From assembly GCA_040756995.1 (NCBI GenBank), contig JBFLYK010000042.1, positions 1 through 53,938 on the forward strand: DNA of 53,938 bases, written 5' to 3'. Positions within the stretch are counted from its first letter, which is position 1, and each line of letters begins with the position of its first letter. The stretch is from BP-133 sp040756995 (GTDB lineage: Bacteria; Actinomycetota; Acidimicrobiia; IMCC26256; BP-133). This document shows positions 41,173 to 49,168 of the stretch, piece after piece. Made by a program: the position numbers and the translations under genes. Below the pieces are notes generated by a model. It did not search any database. It was given only the letters and a program-made list of their open reading frames with translations, and had not been told where the DNA came from.

Positions 41173-41493
41173 ATGTTGACGCGACGAGTCGCGCTCCCCC
41201 TGGCTGCCCTGACCGCCTTTGCGACGCTGCCGGTCCTGGCCGGTACGGCGCCGGCCGGTGCCTCCGGGTCCGTGATGAAGCCGAGCCCCCTGGCCCGCGG
41301 TGGCGGGGAGAACGGCGACCCCGAGGGCCCCTCGGCCAAGAACCAGGAAAAGAAGGACAACTGCCCCACCGACATGTGGACGGTCCCGCTGGAAGTCAAG
41401 GGTCTCGCCTGCATCCTCCTTCTCCCCAAGCCTGAGAAGCAGAACGGCGAAGAGGAGTCGGGCGGCGGCGGCCTCGGCGACCTCCTCGGTTAG
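41173..41493 (+). CDS. Small secreted protein, unknown
   Basis: 106 residues from ATG 41173, with AAAGGA upstream, 22 bases after the receiver gene. A signal peptide (RRVALPLAALTAFATLPVLAG) is followed by a hydrophilic mature part with two Cys (DNCPTDMW and LACILLL) and a Glu/Gly-rich tail. No domain is recognised. It leads into the GH16 gene 20 bases later and may be co-exported with it. Confidence 0.6.
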   Translation: MLTRRVALPLAALTAFATLPVLAGTAPAGASGSVMKPSPLARGGGENGDPEGPSAKNQEKKDNCPTDMWTVPLEVKGLACILLLPKPEKQNGEEESGGGGLGDLLG

Positions 41494-41513
41494 TTCCCGG
41501 GAGCGTTCACCAA

Positions 41514-43304
41514 ATGCCCCGCGGTACGGGGAGGTCCCTCCGGCGGAAGACGACGCCTGCACTGGCCCTCGCGCTGGTGTTGCTCGTCGCCGGAGAGCCA
41601 CTCCCTGCCGCCTCGGGGAACGCCCCCCGGCCCGCCAGCCCCTGGGGGGGCGCCGCCCGTACATCGGGCACCCCTATACGAGCGGAGCGGCCGACCGAGT
41701 CGACGACCCGGCCGGCCGCTCCCGTTCGTGCACAGCAGGCGGGCCCTGACGGCTCTTCCTCGCAATGGGTCCTCACGTTCTCCGACGAGTTCGACGGCAC
41801 GTCGCTCGACAAGAGGAAGTGGGCCAGCGGATTCGGGTGGGGAGCGACGACCCGCAGCGATTACGGCTGGTGCAACCCGGCCAACAACATCGTCAGCGGC
41901 GGAGTCCTGGTGCAGCGGATCGAGCGGGAGCCGAAAGGCCCCGACCCCTGGAGCGTCGGCTGCATCCATTCCAAGAACAAGTTCGCCCAGCAGTACGGCT
42001 ACTGGGAGGCCCGGATCCGCTCGGCCCGTTGCTACGGCGCCCGGACCGCCTTCTGGGGCAAGCCGAACGACGAATCGTGGCCACCGGAGCTCGATGTCGT
42101 CGAGGTCAACGGCGATGGCCCGGCCCGAGCCAACCGGGCCAAATTCACCGTGCACTGGAAACGGAACGGCCGGCACCTGCAGAGCCAGGGCGAGTACTCG
42201 GGACCCGACTTCTCCGATGACTTCCACGTCTTCGGCGCCGAATGGACGCCGGAGGGCACGACGTTCTTCGTCGACGGCGTGGCGCGGTGGCACACGGCGG
42301 CCGGGGCCCAGGCGATGGACGACGGCGGGTCGTTCTACACGATCCTCAACTCGCAGGTGATCCTGCGGGACTCCATGTGCGGTGATATTCCCGCCCGTTC
42401 GGCGTCGTACGTCGACTGGGTGCGGGTGTGGACGCCGGCACCGATCGAGCCGGCGCCGCCGGTCGGTCCGCCGGAGGATGGCACTCCCCGCGGCAGCGAC
42501 TGCAAGTTCCCGGTGCGGGTGCAGGCCGAGGCGCAGCTGCCGCCGGGCAACGGTGAAGCGTCGGGAGCCGTTGCCTCCCAACGGTTCCCGGGCGTCGGCT
42601 GGTTCATCCGCGATTCGGGAAACCCGGCCAGCCTGTACTCCTTCCGGTGGAGCAACGGGAAGCACCGGGTGCACGAGGTGCCGGTGACCGGTGCCACCAA
42701 CCGGGACTGGGAGGATCTCGTCTACGACATCGGGCCGGACGGGCGGGGCCGCCTGTTCATCATCGAGAGCGGCCAGAGCGGCGACGACCACTTCATCTAC
42801 GAGGTTCCCGAGCCGCAGCCCGACGCCGCCCGGACGGCGCCGGCCAAGCGGTACCGCTACGACTTCCCCGATCTCGGGCGGACCAACACCGAGTCGGCCT
42901 TCATGGTCGGCCGGTACCTGGCGCTGGTGACGAAGACGTCGCCGGGTCGCATCTACCGCTTCGGCGAGCTGTCGCAGGGATCGGTGAACCGCGGGAAGTA
43001 CATGGGCCCCCTCGTCGACGCCGACCGGGTGTCGGTCGTCCGCCTGTCGGCGGACCGGCGCACGATGGTGGCCGCCAGCCACACGCAGGCCTGGGTCTAC
43101 GAAGGCCTTCCGCCGGCCACGCCCATCCGGGGCGTGGTGGGGAAGAAGCCGAACCGGATCAAGCGGATCGACGACGGGGTCAACGTCGAGGCCGGTGACT
43201 GGTTCCCCAACGGCAGCTGCCAGCTGCTGTTGCTGGCCGAGAACCGCAACACGTACCGGTTGCGGCTCGGCGCGCCGCCGGCGGCGCGGGCGTCGCTGGA
43301 CTAG
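41514..43304 (+). CDS. Secreted GH16-family glycoside hydrolase with extra C-terminal domain
   Basis: 596 residues from ATG 41514. A signal peptide (TPALALALVLLVAGEPLPAA) and a low-complexity stretch lead to a GH16 domain: VLTFSDEFDGTSLDKRKW, YGYWEARIRSARCYG and the catalytic ExDxxE in ELDVVEVNGDG, then FHVFGAEWTPEGTTFFVDG and SYVDWVRVW. GH16 enzymes cut beta-1,3/1,4-glucans, agar or carrageenan. From about residue 330 a second ~260-residue domain with repeated YDIGPDGRGRLFIIE, YRYDFPDLGRTNTESAF-type strands looks like a beta propeller. It is expected to act outside the cell on a polysaccharide. Confidence 0.87.
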   Translation: MPRGTGRSLRRKTTPALALALVLLVAGEPLPAASGNAPRPASPWGGAARTSGTPIRAERPTESTTRPAAPVRAQQAGPDGSSSQWVLTFSDEFDGTSLDKRKWASGFGWGATTRSDYGWCNPANNIVSGGVLVQRIEREPKGPDPWSVGCIHSKNKFAQQYGYWEARIRSARCYGARTAFWGKPNDESWPPELDVVEVNGDGPARANRAKFTVHWKRNGRHLQSQGEYSGPDFSDDFHVFGAEWTPEGTTFFVDGVARWHTAAGAQAMDDGGSFYTILNSQVILRDSMCGDIPARSASYVDWVRVWTPAPIEPAPPVGPPEDGTPRGSDCKFPVRVQAEAQLPPGNGEASGAVASQRFPGVGWFIRDSGNPASLYSFRWSNGKHRVHEVPVTGATNRDWEDLVYDIGPDGRGRLFIIESGQSGDDHFIYEVPEPQPDAARTAPAKRYRYDFPDLGRTNTESAFMVGRYLALVTKTSPGRIYRFGELSQGSVNRGKYMGPLVDADRVSVVRLSADRRTMVAASHTQAWVYEGLPPATPIRGVVGKKPNRIKRIDDGVNVEAGDWFPNGSCQLLLLAENRNTYRLRLGAPPAARASLD

Positions 43305-43312
43305 GGCCTGAC

Positions 43313-43334
43313 GGGTACCCCGTTCCGGGGACCC
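43313..43334. terminator. Hairpin after the GH16 gene
   Basis: CCCCG and CGGGG around TTC, extended by outer GGG/CCC with a one-base bulge, nine bases after the stop codon. Confidence 0.5.
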
Positions 43335-43443
43335 GAACGATTCCTCCAGGAATCGAAGGGCCCGTGTAAGCGGATCGGTCGTCCCGCAGCAGATCTGCCG
43401 GATAGCTGCCCGGCGATCTCTGGGACCGGCTCCGGGCCGATGG

Positions 43444-43449
43444 TTCCAT
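43444..43449 (+). promoter_or_regulatory. -10-like hexamer for the phytase fusion gene
   Basis: TTCCAT, seven bases before ATG 43457 with no ribosome site; the leader-free arrangement is kept though the second base is T. Confidence 0.3.
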
Positions 43450-43456
43450 CGTCCGT

Positions 43457-45007
43457 ATGGACGGCGCGACACGCATCTGGCTCGATGACCCGAATCCGAT
43501 CTTCCGCATGGGGCTGGCCGCCTCGTTGCGGGATCCCCGCTTCATCGTCGTGGGGGAGAGCGCTGGATTCGTGCCGCCGCCGGCCCTCGAGAACGTCGAC
43601 GTCCTCGTCTTCGACCTCGGAGAGCAGGAGAACCTCGGCCTCAACCTGGGCTCCCGCCTCCCGGAGCTGGCCCGCCGGCATCGCCGCAGCACGCGACTGG
43701 TGGGCCTCGTCCCCGGCGGTGACCCCCAGTTGCTGGAGCGTTCGCAGTGCACCATTCTCGTCCGTTCGGAGCTGACGCCTGAGGGCTTCCGCGACTGCCT
43801 CGCTTCGGTGGCGGCGGAAGCGCCGGCGCCGGCCGTCGGATCGGCCGGGCGGTCCGGATCGGCTCAGGACAGCAGCCTCAGTGCGGTCCGGGCCGCCTTG
43901 GCCGGTGCCGGAGGGCGGCTGCGGCGGGTGATGAGGCGCAAGGGCGCGCTGTTCGTCGTTGTCGCCGCCCTGGCCGCCGGCGCCTTCGGCCCGACCGGGC
44001 GGGCCGAGGGGCTGAGCGGCTCGACCGACTCGGCCACCCCGACGGCCGAGACGACGCCCGTGATGTCCGACGGCGACGCGGCCGGCGACGTCGCCGTGTG
44101 GGTGAACAGCGCCGATCCCGGAGCGTCGCTGGTGCTGGGAACGGACAAGAGCGGCGCGCTGGAGTCCTACGGGTTGGACGGCCAGCGGGTGCAGCGTCTG
44201 TCGCGCCCGCCGGGAACGGTGAGCAGCGTCGACGTCCGCAACGGCTTTTCGCTCGGCGGGCGGACCGTGGCGCTGGTCGGCACCGGTGGGCGGATCATGT
44301 CGTTCTTCCGGCTCGACGGCGGGCGGCAGCTGCGGGAGGTCACCGCCCGCGACTTCCCGACCGGCGGACCGCAGGCCGGTCTCTGCCTTTACCGCAGCGC
44401 GGTGTCGGGGCGGTTCTACGCCTTCGTCACCCAGCCCCGCGGCGACGTCACCCAGTACGAGCTGTTCGACCAGGGCGGCTCGGTCGATGCCCGCGAGGTG
44501 CGGAGCTGGCCGCTGAGCCGGCCGGCCCGGACGTGCGTGGCCGACGACGAGACCGGCCGGCTCTTCGTCAGTGAGGCCGATGCCGGCATCTGGCGCTACC
44601 GCGCCGAGCCCGACGCCAGCCCGATCGGCCGGCACGAGGTGGACAAGGTCGGCGGCGGCGGGCACCTCGCCTCCGGCGTGGCCGGGCTCGCGGTCGTGGC
44701 GCAGCCCGGCCGGCGGGGTTATCTCCTCGCCTCCTCCCCGGGCGACAACACCTTCGCCATCTACGAGCGCCGTCACGACCACCGCTGGCTCGGGCAGCGG
44801 GAAGTGGTCGACGGCGCCGACGCCGACGGGTGCTCGGCCACCACGGGCATCGAGGCGGTCGCCGCCGGACTCGGGCCCGACTACCCGGCCGGCCTGTTCG
44901 TCTGTCAGGACGGACGCAACACCGCCCCCGGCCCGGCCGGCCGCCAGAACTTCAAGTACGTGCGCCTGGAACGGCTGCTCGACACCGAAAGCCTCCCGGC
45001 CTCATGA
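43457..45007 (+). CDS. Receiver-transmembrane-phytase beta-propeller fusion
   Basis: 516 residues in one unbroken frame from ATG 43457. Residues 1-125 are a response-regulator receiver: IWLDDPNPIFRMGLAASL, a possible phospho-Asp in VLVFDLGE, but Arg for the conserved Lys (ILVRSELTPEG). A basic stretch and one membrane helix (ALFVVVAALAAGAFG) follow near residue 175. The rest is a beta-propeller phytase-type domain: GDVAVWVNSADPGASLVLGT, FSLGGRTVALVGTG, FRLDGGRQLREVT, GLCLYRSAVSGRFYAFVT and a C-terminal GCSATTGIEAV. Phytases release phosphate from inositol phosphates with calcium. A cytoplasmic receiver joined to an external phytase-like propeller is unusual. The start of the sulfotransferase overlaps its stop as ATGA. 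Confidence 0.85.
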   Translation: MDGATRIWLDDPNPIFRMGLAASLRDPRFIVVGESAGFVPPPALENVDVLVFDLGEQENLGLNLGSRLPELARRHRRSTRLVGLVPGGDPQLLERSQCTILVRSELTPEGFRDCLASVAAEAPAPAVGSAGRSGSAQDSSLSAVRAALAGAGGRLRRVMRRKGALFVVVAALAAGAFGPTGRAEGLSGSTDSATPTAETTPVMSDGDAAGDVAVWVNSADPGASLVLGTDKSGALESYGLDGQRVQRLSRPPGTVSSVDVRNGFSLGGRTVALVGTGGRIMSFFRLDGGRQLREVTARDFPTGGPQAGLCLYRSAVSGRFYAFVTQPRGDVTQYELFDQGGSVDAREVRSWPLSRPARTCVADDETGRLFVSEADAGIWRYRAEPDASPIGRHEVDKVGGGGHLASGVAGLAVVAQPGRRGYLLASSPGDNTFAIYERRHDHRWLGQREVVDGADADGCSATTGIEAVAAGLGPDYPAGLFVCQDGRNTAPGPAGRQNFKYVRLERLLDTESLPAS

Positions 45008-45972
45008 GCGGGCCCCGCATTCTCGTGGCCGGGCTGCCCCGATCGGGCACGACCTGGGTCGGCGAGGTCCTGGGCCGCACCGCCGGCGCCCGGTACCTCC
45101 ACGAGCCCGACAACCATCTCGTGCGGCCCGACGCCTGGTGGGCCAAGCGGCGGCTCGGCCCCTACCCGGAACTCGCCCCCGGCGACGACGGCGGCGACTA
45201 CGAGCGGCTCTGGGCGCTGGCCTTCGCCGGCGGCCGGCGCCCGTCGCTCGTCTACGCCGGGGCTCGCATCCTCCAGCGGGCCGGTGCGCCGCGTTTGAGC
45301 GGGCGACTGGCCGGCGGTCGCCGGCGGCCGGGCCGGACCGCGCCCGGCCCGCTGGTGGTGAAGTCGGTGCACTGCGCTCGTTCGCTGGAGTGGACGGTGG
45401 AACGGTTCCGGCCGGCGGTCGTGGTGGTGGAGCGTCACCCGTTCGGCGTCATCTCCAGCTGGCGCAAGCTGGGTTGGGACGACTTCCTCGATACCGACCG
45501 GGGAGCGCTGCGCTATTCGGCGGCGGTGCTGGGCGTGGCTCCACCACCGCCCGGGGCGCCGTGGCTCGAGCGGGCGGCCTGGCACTACGGAGTGCTGAGC
45601 TCCTATCTGGCCCGGGCCCGGCGGAGGCATCCGGAGTGGCTGGTGGTCCGCCACGAGGTGTTGTGCTCCGGTCCCGAGCCGGCTTTCCGGCGCCTGGCCG
45701 CCCGTCTGGGGCTGCGGTTCACCGCCGAGGCGGCCCGCTTCCTGGCCGCCTCCAACCGGCCGGGCGACGGCTACTCCACCCACCGCCTGTGGCACGAGCA
45801 GGTCGACGGCGGCCGCAGCCGGCTCACGCCGGCCGAACGGGCACTGGTCCTGGCCACGCTGGAGCGGTTCGAGGGCGCGCTGCCGGCGCCGGTCCGGGAG
45901 CCGGTGGTTCAGACGGAGCCGGTGACCCTGGTCAGGATGACGACGGGGATGTCGCGCGACGTCTTGCGCTGA
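45004..45972 (+). CDS. Sulfotransferase family protein
   Basis: 322 residues from ATG 45004, overlapping the previous stop (ATGA), so coupled to the phytase fusion. The PAPS-binding loop is LVAGLPRSGTTWVGEVL at the N-terminus, and the 3'-phosphate site is in VVVVERHPFGVISSWRKLGW. The family moves sulfate from PAPS to a hydroxyl or amine of a carbohydrate, lipid or small molecule. With a GH16 enzyme and secreted proteins upstream, a surface glycan target is possible. The last 21 codons overlap the convergent nitroreductase gene. Confidence 0.88.
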   Translation: MSGPRILVAGLPRSGTTWVGEVLGRTAGARYLHEPDNHLVRPDAWWAKRRLGPYPELAPGDDGGDYERLWALAFAGGRRPSLVYAGARILQRAGAPRLSGRLAGGRRRPGRTAPGPLVVKSVHCARSLEWTVERFRPAVVVVERHPFGVISSWRKLGWDDFLDTDRGALRYSAAVLGVAPPPPGAPWLERAAWHYGVLSSYLARARRRHPEWLVVRHEVLCSGPEPAFRRLAARLGLRFTAEAARFLAASNRPGDGYSTHRLWHEQVDGGRSRLTPAERALVLATLERFEGALPAPVREPVVQTEPVTLVRMTTGMSRDVLR

Positions 45973-46370
45973 TAGCCCTCGTAGCCCTTGTAGCTGGCGA
46001 CGACCTTGGGCCAGAGGGTCTTCTTCTCCTCCTGGCTGGCCACCGAGGCCCGCACGCGGAAGGTGTCGGCGCCGAGCTGGACGGTGGCTTCGGGGTTGGC
46101 CTGCAGGTTCCGGAACCACTGCGGATCCCGATCGTCACCGCCGTAGGAAGCCACCAGGAGGTACCGGTCGCCGTCGGCCATGATGTTGAGCGGCGTGGTG
46201 CGGGGCCGACCACTGCGCCGGCCGGTCGTCGTGAGCAGACCCATGGTGACGGACCCGGCCTTGCCGCCGACCTTGCCGCCCGTCCGCCGGTAGACCTGGG
46301 TGTGGAGCGCGGTGACGGCCCGGGCGAAGACGTCCTTCAGCTTCGACCGGTCGATCGCCGGCCCGTTCAC
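45909..46370 (-). CDS. Deazaflavin (F420)-dependent nitroreductase family protein
   Basis: 153 residues from GTG 46370, overlapping the acyl-CoA dehydrogenase stop as GTGA. MGLLTTTGRRSGRPRTTPLN, DGDRYLLVASYGGDDRDPQWFRNL and ANPEATVQLGADTFRVRA are characteristic of the Ddn-like family, which uses reduced F420 on quinones or nitroaromatics. It is a small single-domain, probably membrane-peripheral protein. Its 3' end overlaps the sulfotransferase by 64 bases on the opposite strand. Confidence 0.9.
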   Translation of the reverse strand: MNGPAIDRSKLKDVFARAVTALHTQVYRRTGGKVGGKAGSVTMGLLTTTGRRSGRPRTTPLNIMADGDRYLLVASYGGDDRDPQWFRNLQANPEATVQLGADTFRVRASVASQEEKKTLWPKVVASYKGYEGYQRKTSRDIPVVILTRVTGSV

Positions 46371-48016
46371 GCCTTGGCTTCCAGGGCCTGCTCGGCCAGA
46401 CGGCGGGCGATGACCCGGAGGCAGAGCGTCTCGTCGGCGCCTTCGAAGATCGACAGCACGCGGGCGTCGACGAAGTAGCGGGAGACGGGGAACTCCTCGG
46501 CGTAGCCCATGCCGCCGTGGATCTGCAGCGCTTCCCGGGTGACCCACTCGGCCGCCCGGCAGACGTAGGCCTTGACCATCGACGCCTCGAGCGCCCCTTC
46601 GCCCTTGGCCATGAGCCGGGCGACGGAGTAGGCGAACTGCCGGCCGCCCTGGATGACGGCCGCCATCTTGGCGATCTTGGCCTTGGTCAGCTGGTACTCG
46701 AAGATGGCCTTGTCGAAGACGCGCCGTTCCCGGGCGTAGTCGAGCGCCGCTTCGTAGGCGGCCTGCATGAGGCCGACGGCCCGGGCCGCCGTCTGCAGGC
46801 GGCCGTTCTCGAAGCCCTCCATCTGGTAGTAGAAGCCCTTGCCCAGGCCGCCTTCGCCGCCGATGAGGTTGGCGGCGGGGACGAACCAGTCCTCGAAGGC
46901 GACCTCGTAGGAGTGCATGCCGCGGTAGCCGAGCGTGTCGATCGCCCGGCCCTCCATTCGGCCCCGGCTGCCGTCGGGGTTGGAGTCCTGCGTGAACTCG
47001 AAGTGGTGGCCGGGGGCTTCCGGCTTCTCGACGATGAACAGTGACAGACCTTTGTGGCCCTTGCTGCGGTCGGGGTCGCTGCGGGCCAGGAGCATGAGGG
47101 TGTTGGCCCGTCCGGCGAAGGTGGCCCACGTCTTGACGCCGTTGATCTTGTAGCCACCCTCCGTCGGGGTGGCCATGACCTTGAGGCTGGCGACGTCGGA
47201 GCCGTAGTCGGGCTCGGTGACCATCACGCCGACCATGGCCTCGCCGGCGGCGATCTTCGGCAGCCAGTGCTTCTTCTGCTCCTCGGTACCGCCCCGGACC
47301 AGCGCCCGGGTGAGGATCTCGGGCCGGGTGATCAGCGAGCCACCCACGCCGAGGCTGCCCCAGGAGAGCTCCTCGGTGGCGATGACCATGCCGAGGTAGT
47401 CGCTCTCGCCGCCGGCGGCGAACCCGCCGTACTCCTCGGGGACCGACAGGCCGAAACCGCCGATCTCGGCCAGACCGCCGATCACCTCTTCGGGGATGTC
47501 GGTGTTCTCCCGGTGGACCTTCTCGGCCACCGGGCGGACCTTCTCGGCCGCGAAGCGGTGGAAGGTGTCACGGACGAGCTCGAACTCCTCGGCCAGGTGG
47601 GCCGGGCCGCCGCCGTGGCGGGCGACCTCCTCGGCGACGTCCTCCAGGAACTCGGGGGAGCGGTGGGCGGTGACGAACTCGCCGGCGGGGGAGAGCTCGG
47701 CGGCCGAGACGCCCCACTCGGCTTCCCGTCCGACGAGACGGGCCACGAGGTCGGAGATGGCCTCGGCGGTGAACAGGCAGGCGAGCCGGGCCTGGAGGCC
47801 GCCGTGGTGGCCGTAGTCGCACATCACCGCCGCCCCCTCGACGCCGGCGGTGGCGTGGGCCAGGTCGTAGGCCAGCACCTGGTGGCGGTCGAGTTTGGCC
47901 ACGGAGATGCGTCCGTTGTCGCCCGACAGCTCGGCCAGGTGGGCGGCCGCCTTCCGGCAGACCTCCCGGGCGACGGCGACGGCTTCGGTGGCGGCGTTGA
48001 GGTCCGGCGTGTTCAC
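46367..48016 (-). CDS. mcd: Acyl-CoA dehydrogenase, probable (2S)-methylsuccinyl-CoA dehydrogenase
   Basis: 549 residues from GTG 48016 (AGGAG four bases upstream). The C-terminal ~390 residues are a standard acyl-CoA dehydrogenase: GFGLSVPEEYGG, MVTEPDYGSDVASL, GVKTWATFAGRANTL, ALQIHGGMGYAEEFPVSRYF and VLSIFEGADETLCL. The extra ~150-residue helical N-terminus (GRISVAKLDRHQVLAYDLAHA) and total length match methylsuccinyl-CoA dehydrogenases of the ethylmalonyl-CoA pathway, which form mesaconyl-C1-CoA. A MaoC hydratase lies about 630 bases away and mcl 8 kb away. A generic long acyl-CoA dehydrogenase is the alternative. Confidence 0.75.
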   Translation of the reverse strand: MNTPDLNAATEAVAVAREVCRKAAAHLAELSGDNGRISVAKLDRHQVLAYDLAHATAGVEGAAVMCDYGHHGGLQARLACLFTAEAISDLVARLVGREAEWGVSAAELSPAGEFVTAHRSPEFLEDVAEEVARHGGGPAHLAEEFELVRDTFHRFAAEKVRPVAEKVHRENTDIPEEVIGGLAEIGGFGLSVPEEYGGFAAGGESDYLGMVIATEELSWGSLGVGGSLITRPEILTRALVRGGTEEQKKHWLPKIAAGEAMVGVMVTEPDYGSDVASLKVMATPTEGGYKINGVKTWATFAGRANTLMLLARSDPDRSKGHKGLSLFIVEKPEAPGHHFEFTQDSNPDGSRGRMEGRAIDTLGYRGMHSYEVAFEDWFVPAANLIGGEGGLGKGFYYQMEGFENGRLQTAARAVGLMQAAYEAALDYARERRVFDKAIFEYQLTKAKIAKMAAVIQGGRQFAYSVARLMAKGEGALEASMVKAYVCRAAEWVTREALQIHGGMGYAEEFPVSRYFVDARVLSIFEGADETLCLRVIARRLAEQALEAKA

Positions 48017-48023
48017 GGCGCTC

Positions 48024-48509
48024 CTATTTCTGTTCGGGCGGCGCGGGCTTCTCTCCGTCTGGCTTGTCTCCGCAGTGCTCGGCGACGTCCTGGCGGAGGA
48101 CGGTGGTCCCGGCCGGGACCGTGTACGTGACGTAGAGCTCGGCCGGTTCCTGGCCGTCATTGTGGGCCATGTGGGGGGTCCCGTCCGGAATGAAGACCCC
48201 CTGACCGGCGCTGACGGTGACCGGCTCGCACCGCGGGTCGCGCACGAGGACGATCTTCCCCGCCTTCACGATCGAGTACTCCGGACCGGGATGGGCGTGC
48301 CAGCCGGAGTTCGCGCCGGGCTCCAGGGTGACGACCTGGATGTGGAAGTCGCTCGGCTCCGAACGCTGGATGTTGATGTGGTCGGTGACCTTCCCGACGG
48401 CCAGGTCGTTGCGGCTGATGCCCCCTGACGGCGGGGTGGCGATGGCGGCGGTGACGCCGGCCAGGCTGACGGTCGCCCAAGCGAGGGCGACGAACCTCGT
48501 CCGGATCAT
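48024..48509 (-). CDS. Secreted cupin-domain protein
   Basis: 161 residues from ATG 48509 with AAGGAGG upstream. A signal peptide (RFVALAWATVSLAGVTAAIA) precedes one cupin barrel: GANSGWHAHPGPEYSIVKAG supplies His-His-Glu type metal ligands and VFIPDGTPHMAHNDG the later His. The tail is Pro/Lys-rich. Function cannot be specified. It precedes mcd by seven bases on the same strand, so may be co-transcribed, although an exported cupin with a CoA dehydrogenase is an odd pair. Confidence 0.85.
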   Translation of the reverse strand: MIRTRFVALAWATVSLAGVTAAIATPPSGGISRNDLAVGKVTDHINIQRSEPSDFHIQVVTLEPGANSGWHAHPGPEYSIVKAGKIVLVRDPRCEPVTVSAGQGVFIPDGTPHMAHNDGQEPAELYVTYTVPAGTTVLRQDVAEHCGDKPDGEKPAPPEQK

Positions 48510-48645
48510 TCTGTATTTCCTCCTTCTGGGACCTCCCCCTGGTCCCAGGGCCCCAAAGCCTACGACCGCCCGGTGTGTCTTTCGAACTTCGCTACCGTCC
48601 GCTCCTAGGCTCCTGCCGTTCCGAGGCACTGGAGGTGGAGAGGCG

Positions 48646-49146
48646 ATGACCGTGCACGAGCGCCCGTTCGGCCGGTACTTCGAGGACTTCGAGGTCGGCG
48701 ACGTCTACCGCCACTGGCCGGGCAAGACGATCACCGAGGCCGACGATCACCTCTTCTGCATGATCACCATGAACCACCACCCGCTCCACACCGATGCCTG
48801 GTACGCCGAGCAGACGACCCAGTTCGGCAAGAACGTGGTGGTTGGGAACCTGGTCTACTCGCTGGTGCTGGGCATGAGCGTGCCCGACGTCAGCGGGGCG
48901 GCGATCGCCAATCTGGAGATCGAGACGCTGCAGCACAAGATGCCGACGTTCCACGGCGACACGATCTACGCCGTGACCACCGTCCTCGACAAGGTCGAGT
49001 CGAAGAGCAAGCCCGACCGGGGTGTGGTGGCCGTCGAGACGAAGGGCTTCAACCAGCGGGGCGAAGAGGTCTGCTACTTCAAGCGCAAGGTGCTGGTGCC
49101 CAAGCGCGAGGCGGCCAAGCCTCGGCAGGTGCCGTACCCGACGTAG
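48646..49146 (+). CDS. Single-domain MaoC hydratase, mesaconyl-CoA hydratase candidate
   Basis: 166 residues from ATG 48646 with GGAGGTGGAG upstream. A single hot-dog domain: RYFEDFEVGDVYRHWPGKTI, the hydratase acid/His region MNHHPLHTDAWYAEQT, VVGNLVYSLVLGMSVPDVSG and FHGDTIYAVTTVLDKVESKS. Short MaoC proteins of this kind act as mesaconyl-CoA hydratase in the actinobacterial ethylmalonyl-CoA pathway and in leucine/itaconate-type clusters, as I recall. Divergent from the cupin-mcd pair. Which of the two MaoC genes in this window serves which step cannot be decided from sequence. Confidence 0.8.
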   Translation: MTVHERPFGRYFEDFEVGDVYRHWPGKTITEADDHLFCMITMNHHPLHTDAWYAEQTTQFGKNVVVGNLVYSLVLGMSVPDVSGAAIANLEIETLQHKMPTFHGDTIYAVTTVLDKVESKSKPDRGVVAVETKGFNQRGEEVCYFKRKVLVPKREAAKPRQVPYPT

Positions 49147-49168
49147 TCGCCTGGTCTGCCGCCCGCTC

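Noticed and set aside
41514..43304. GH16 gene and 41173 gene as two halves of one frameshifted gene
   Set aside because: Each has its own signal peptide and start; the GH16 domain is complete from its first strand.
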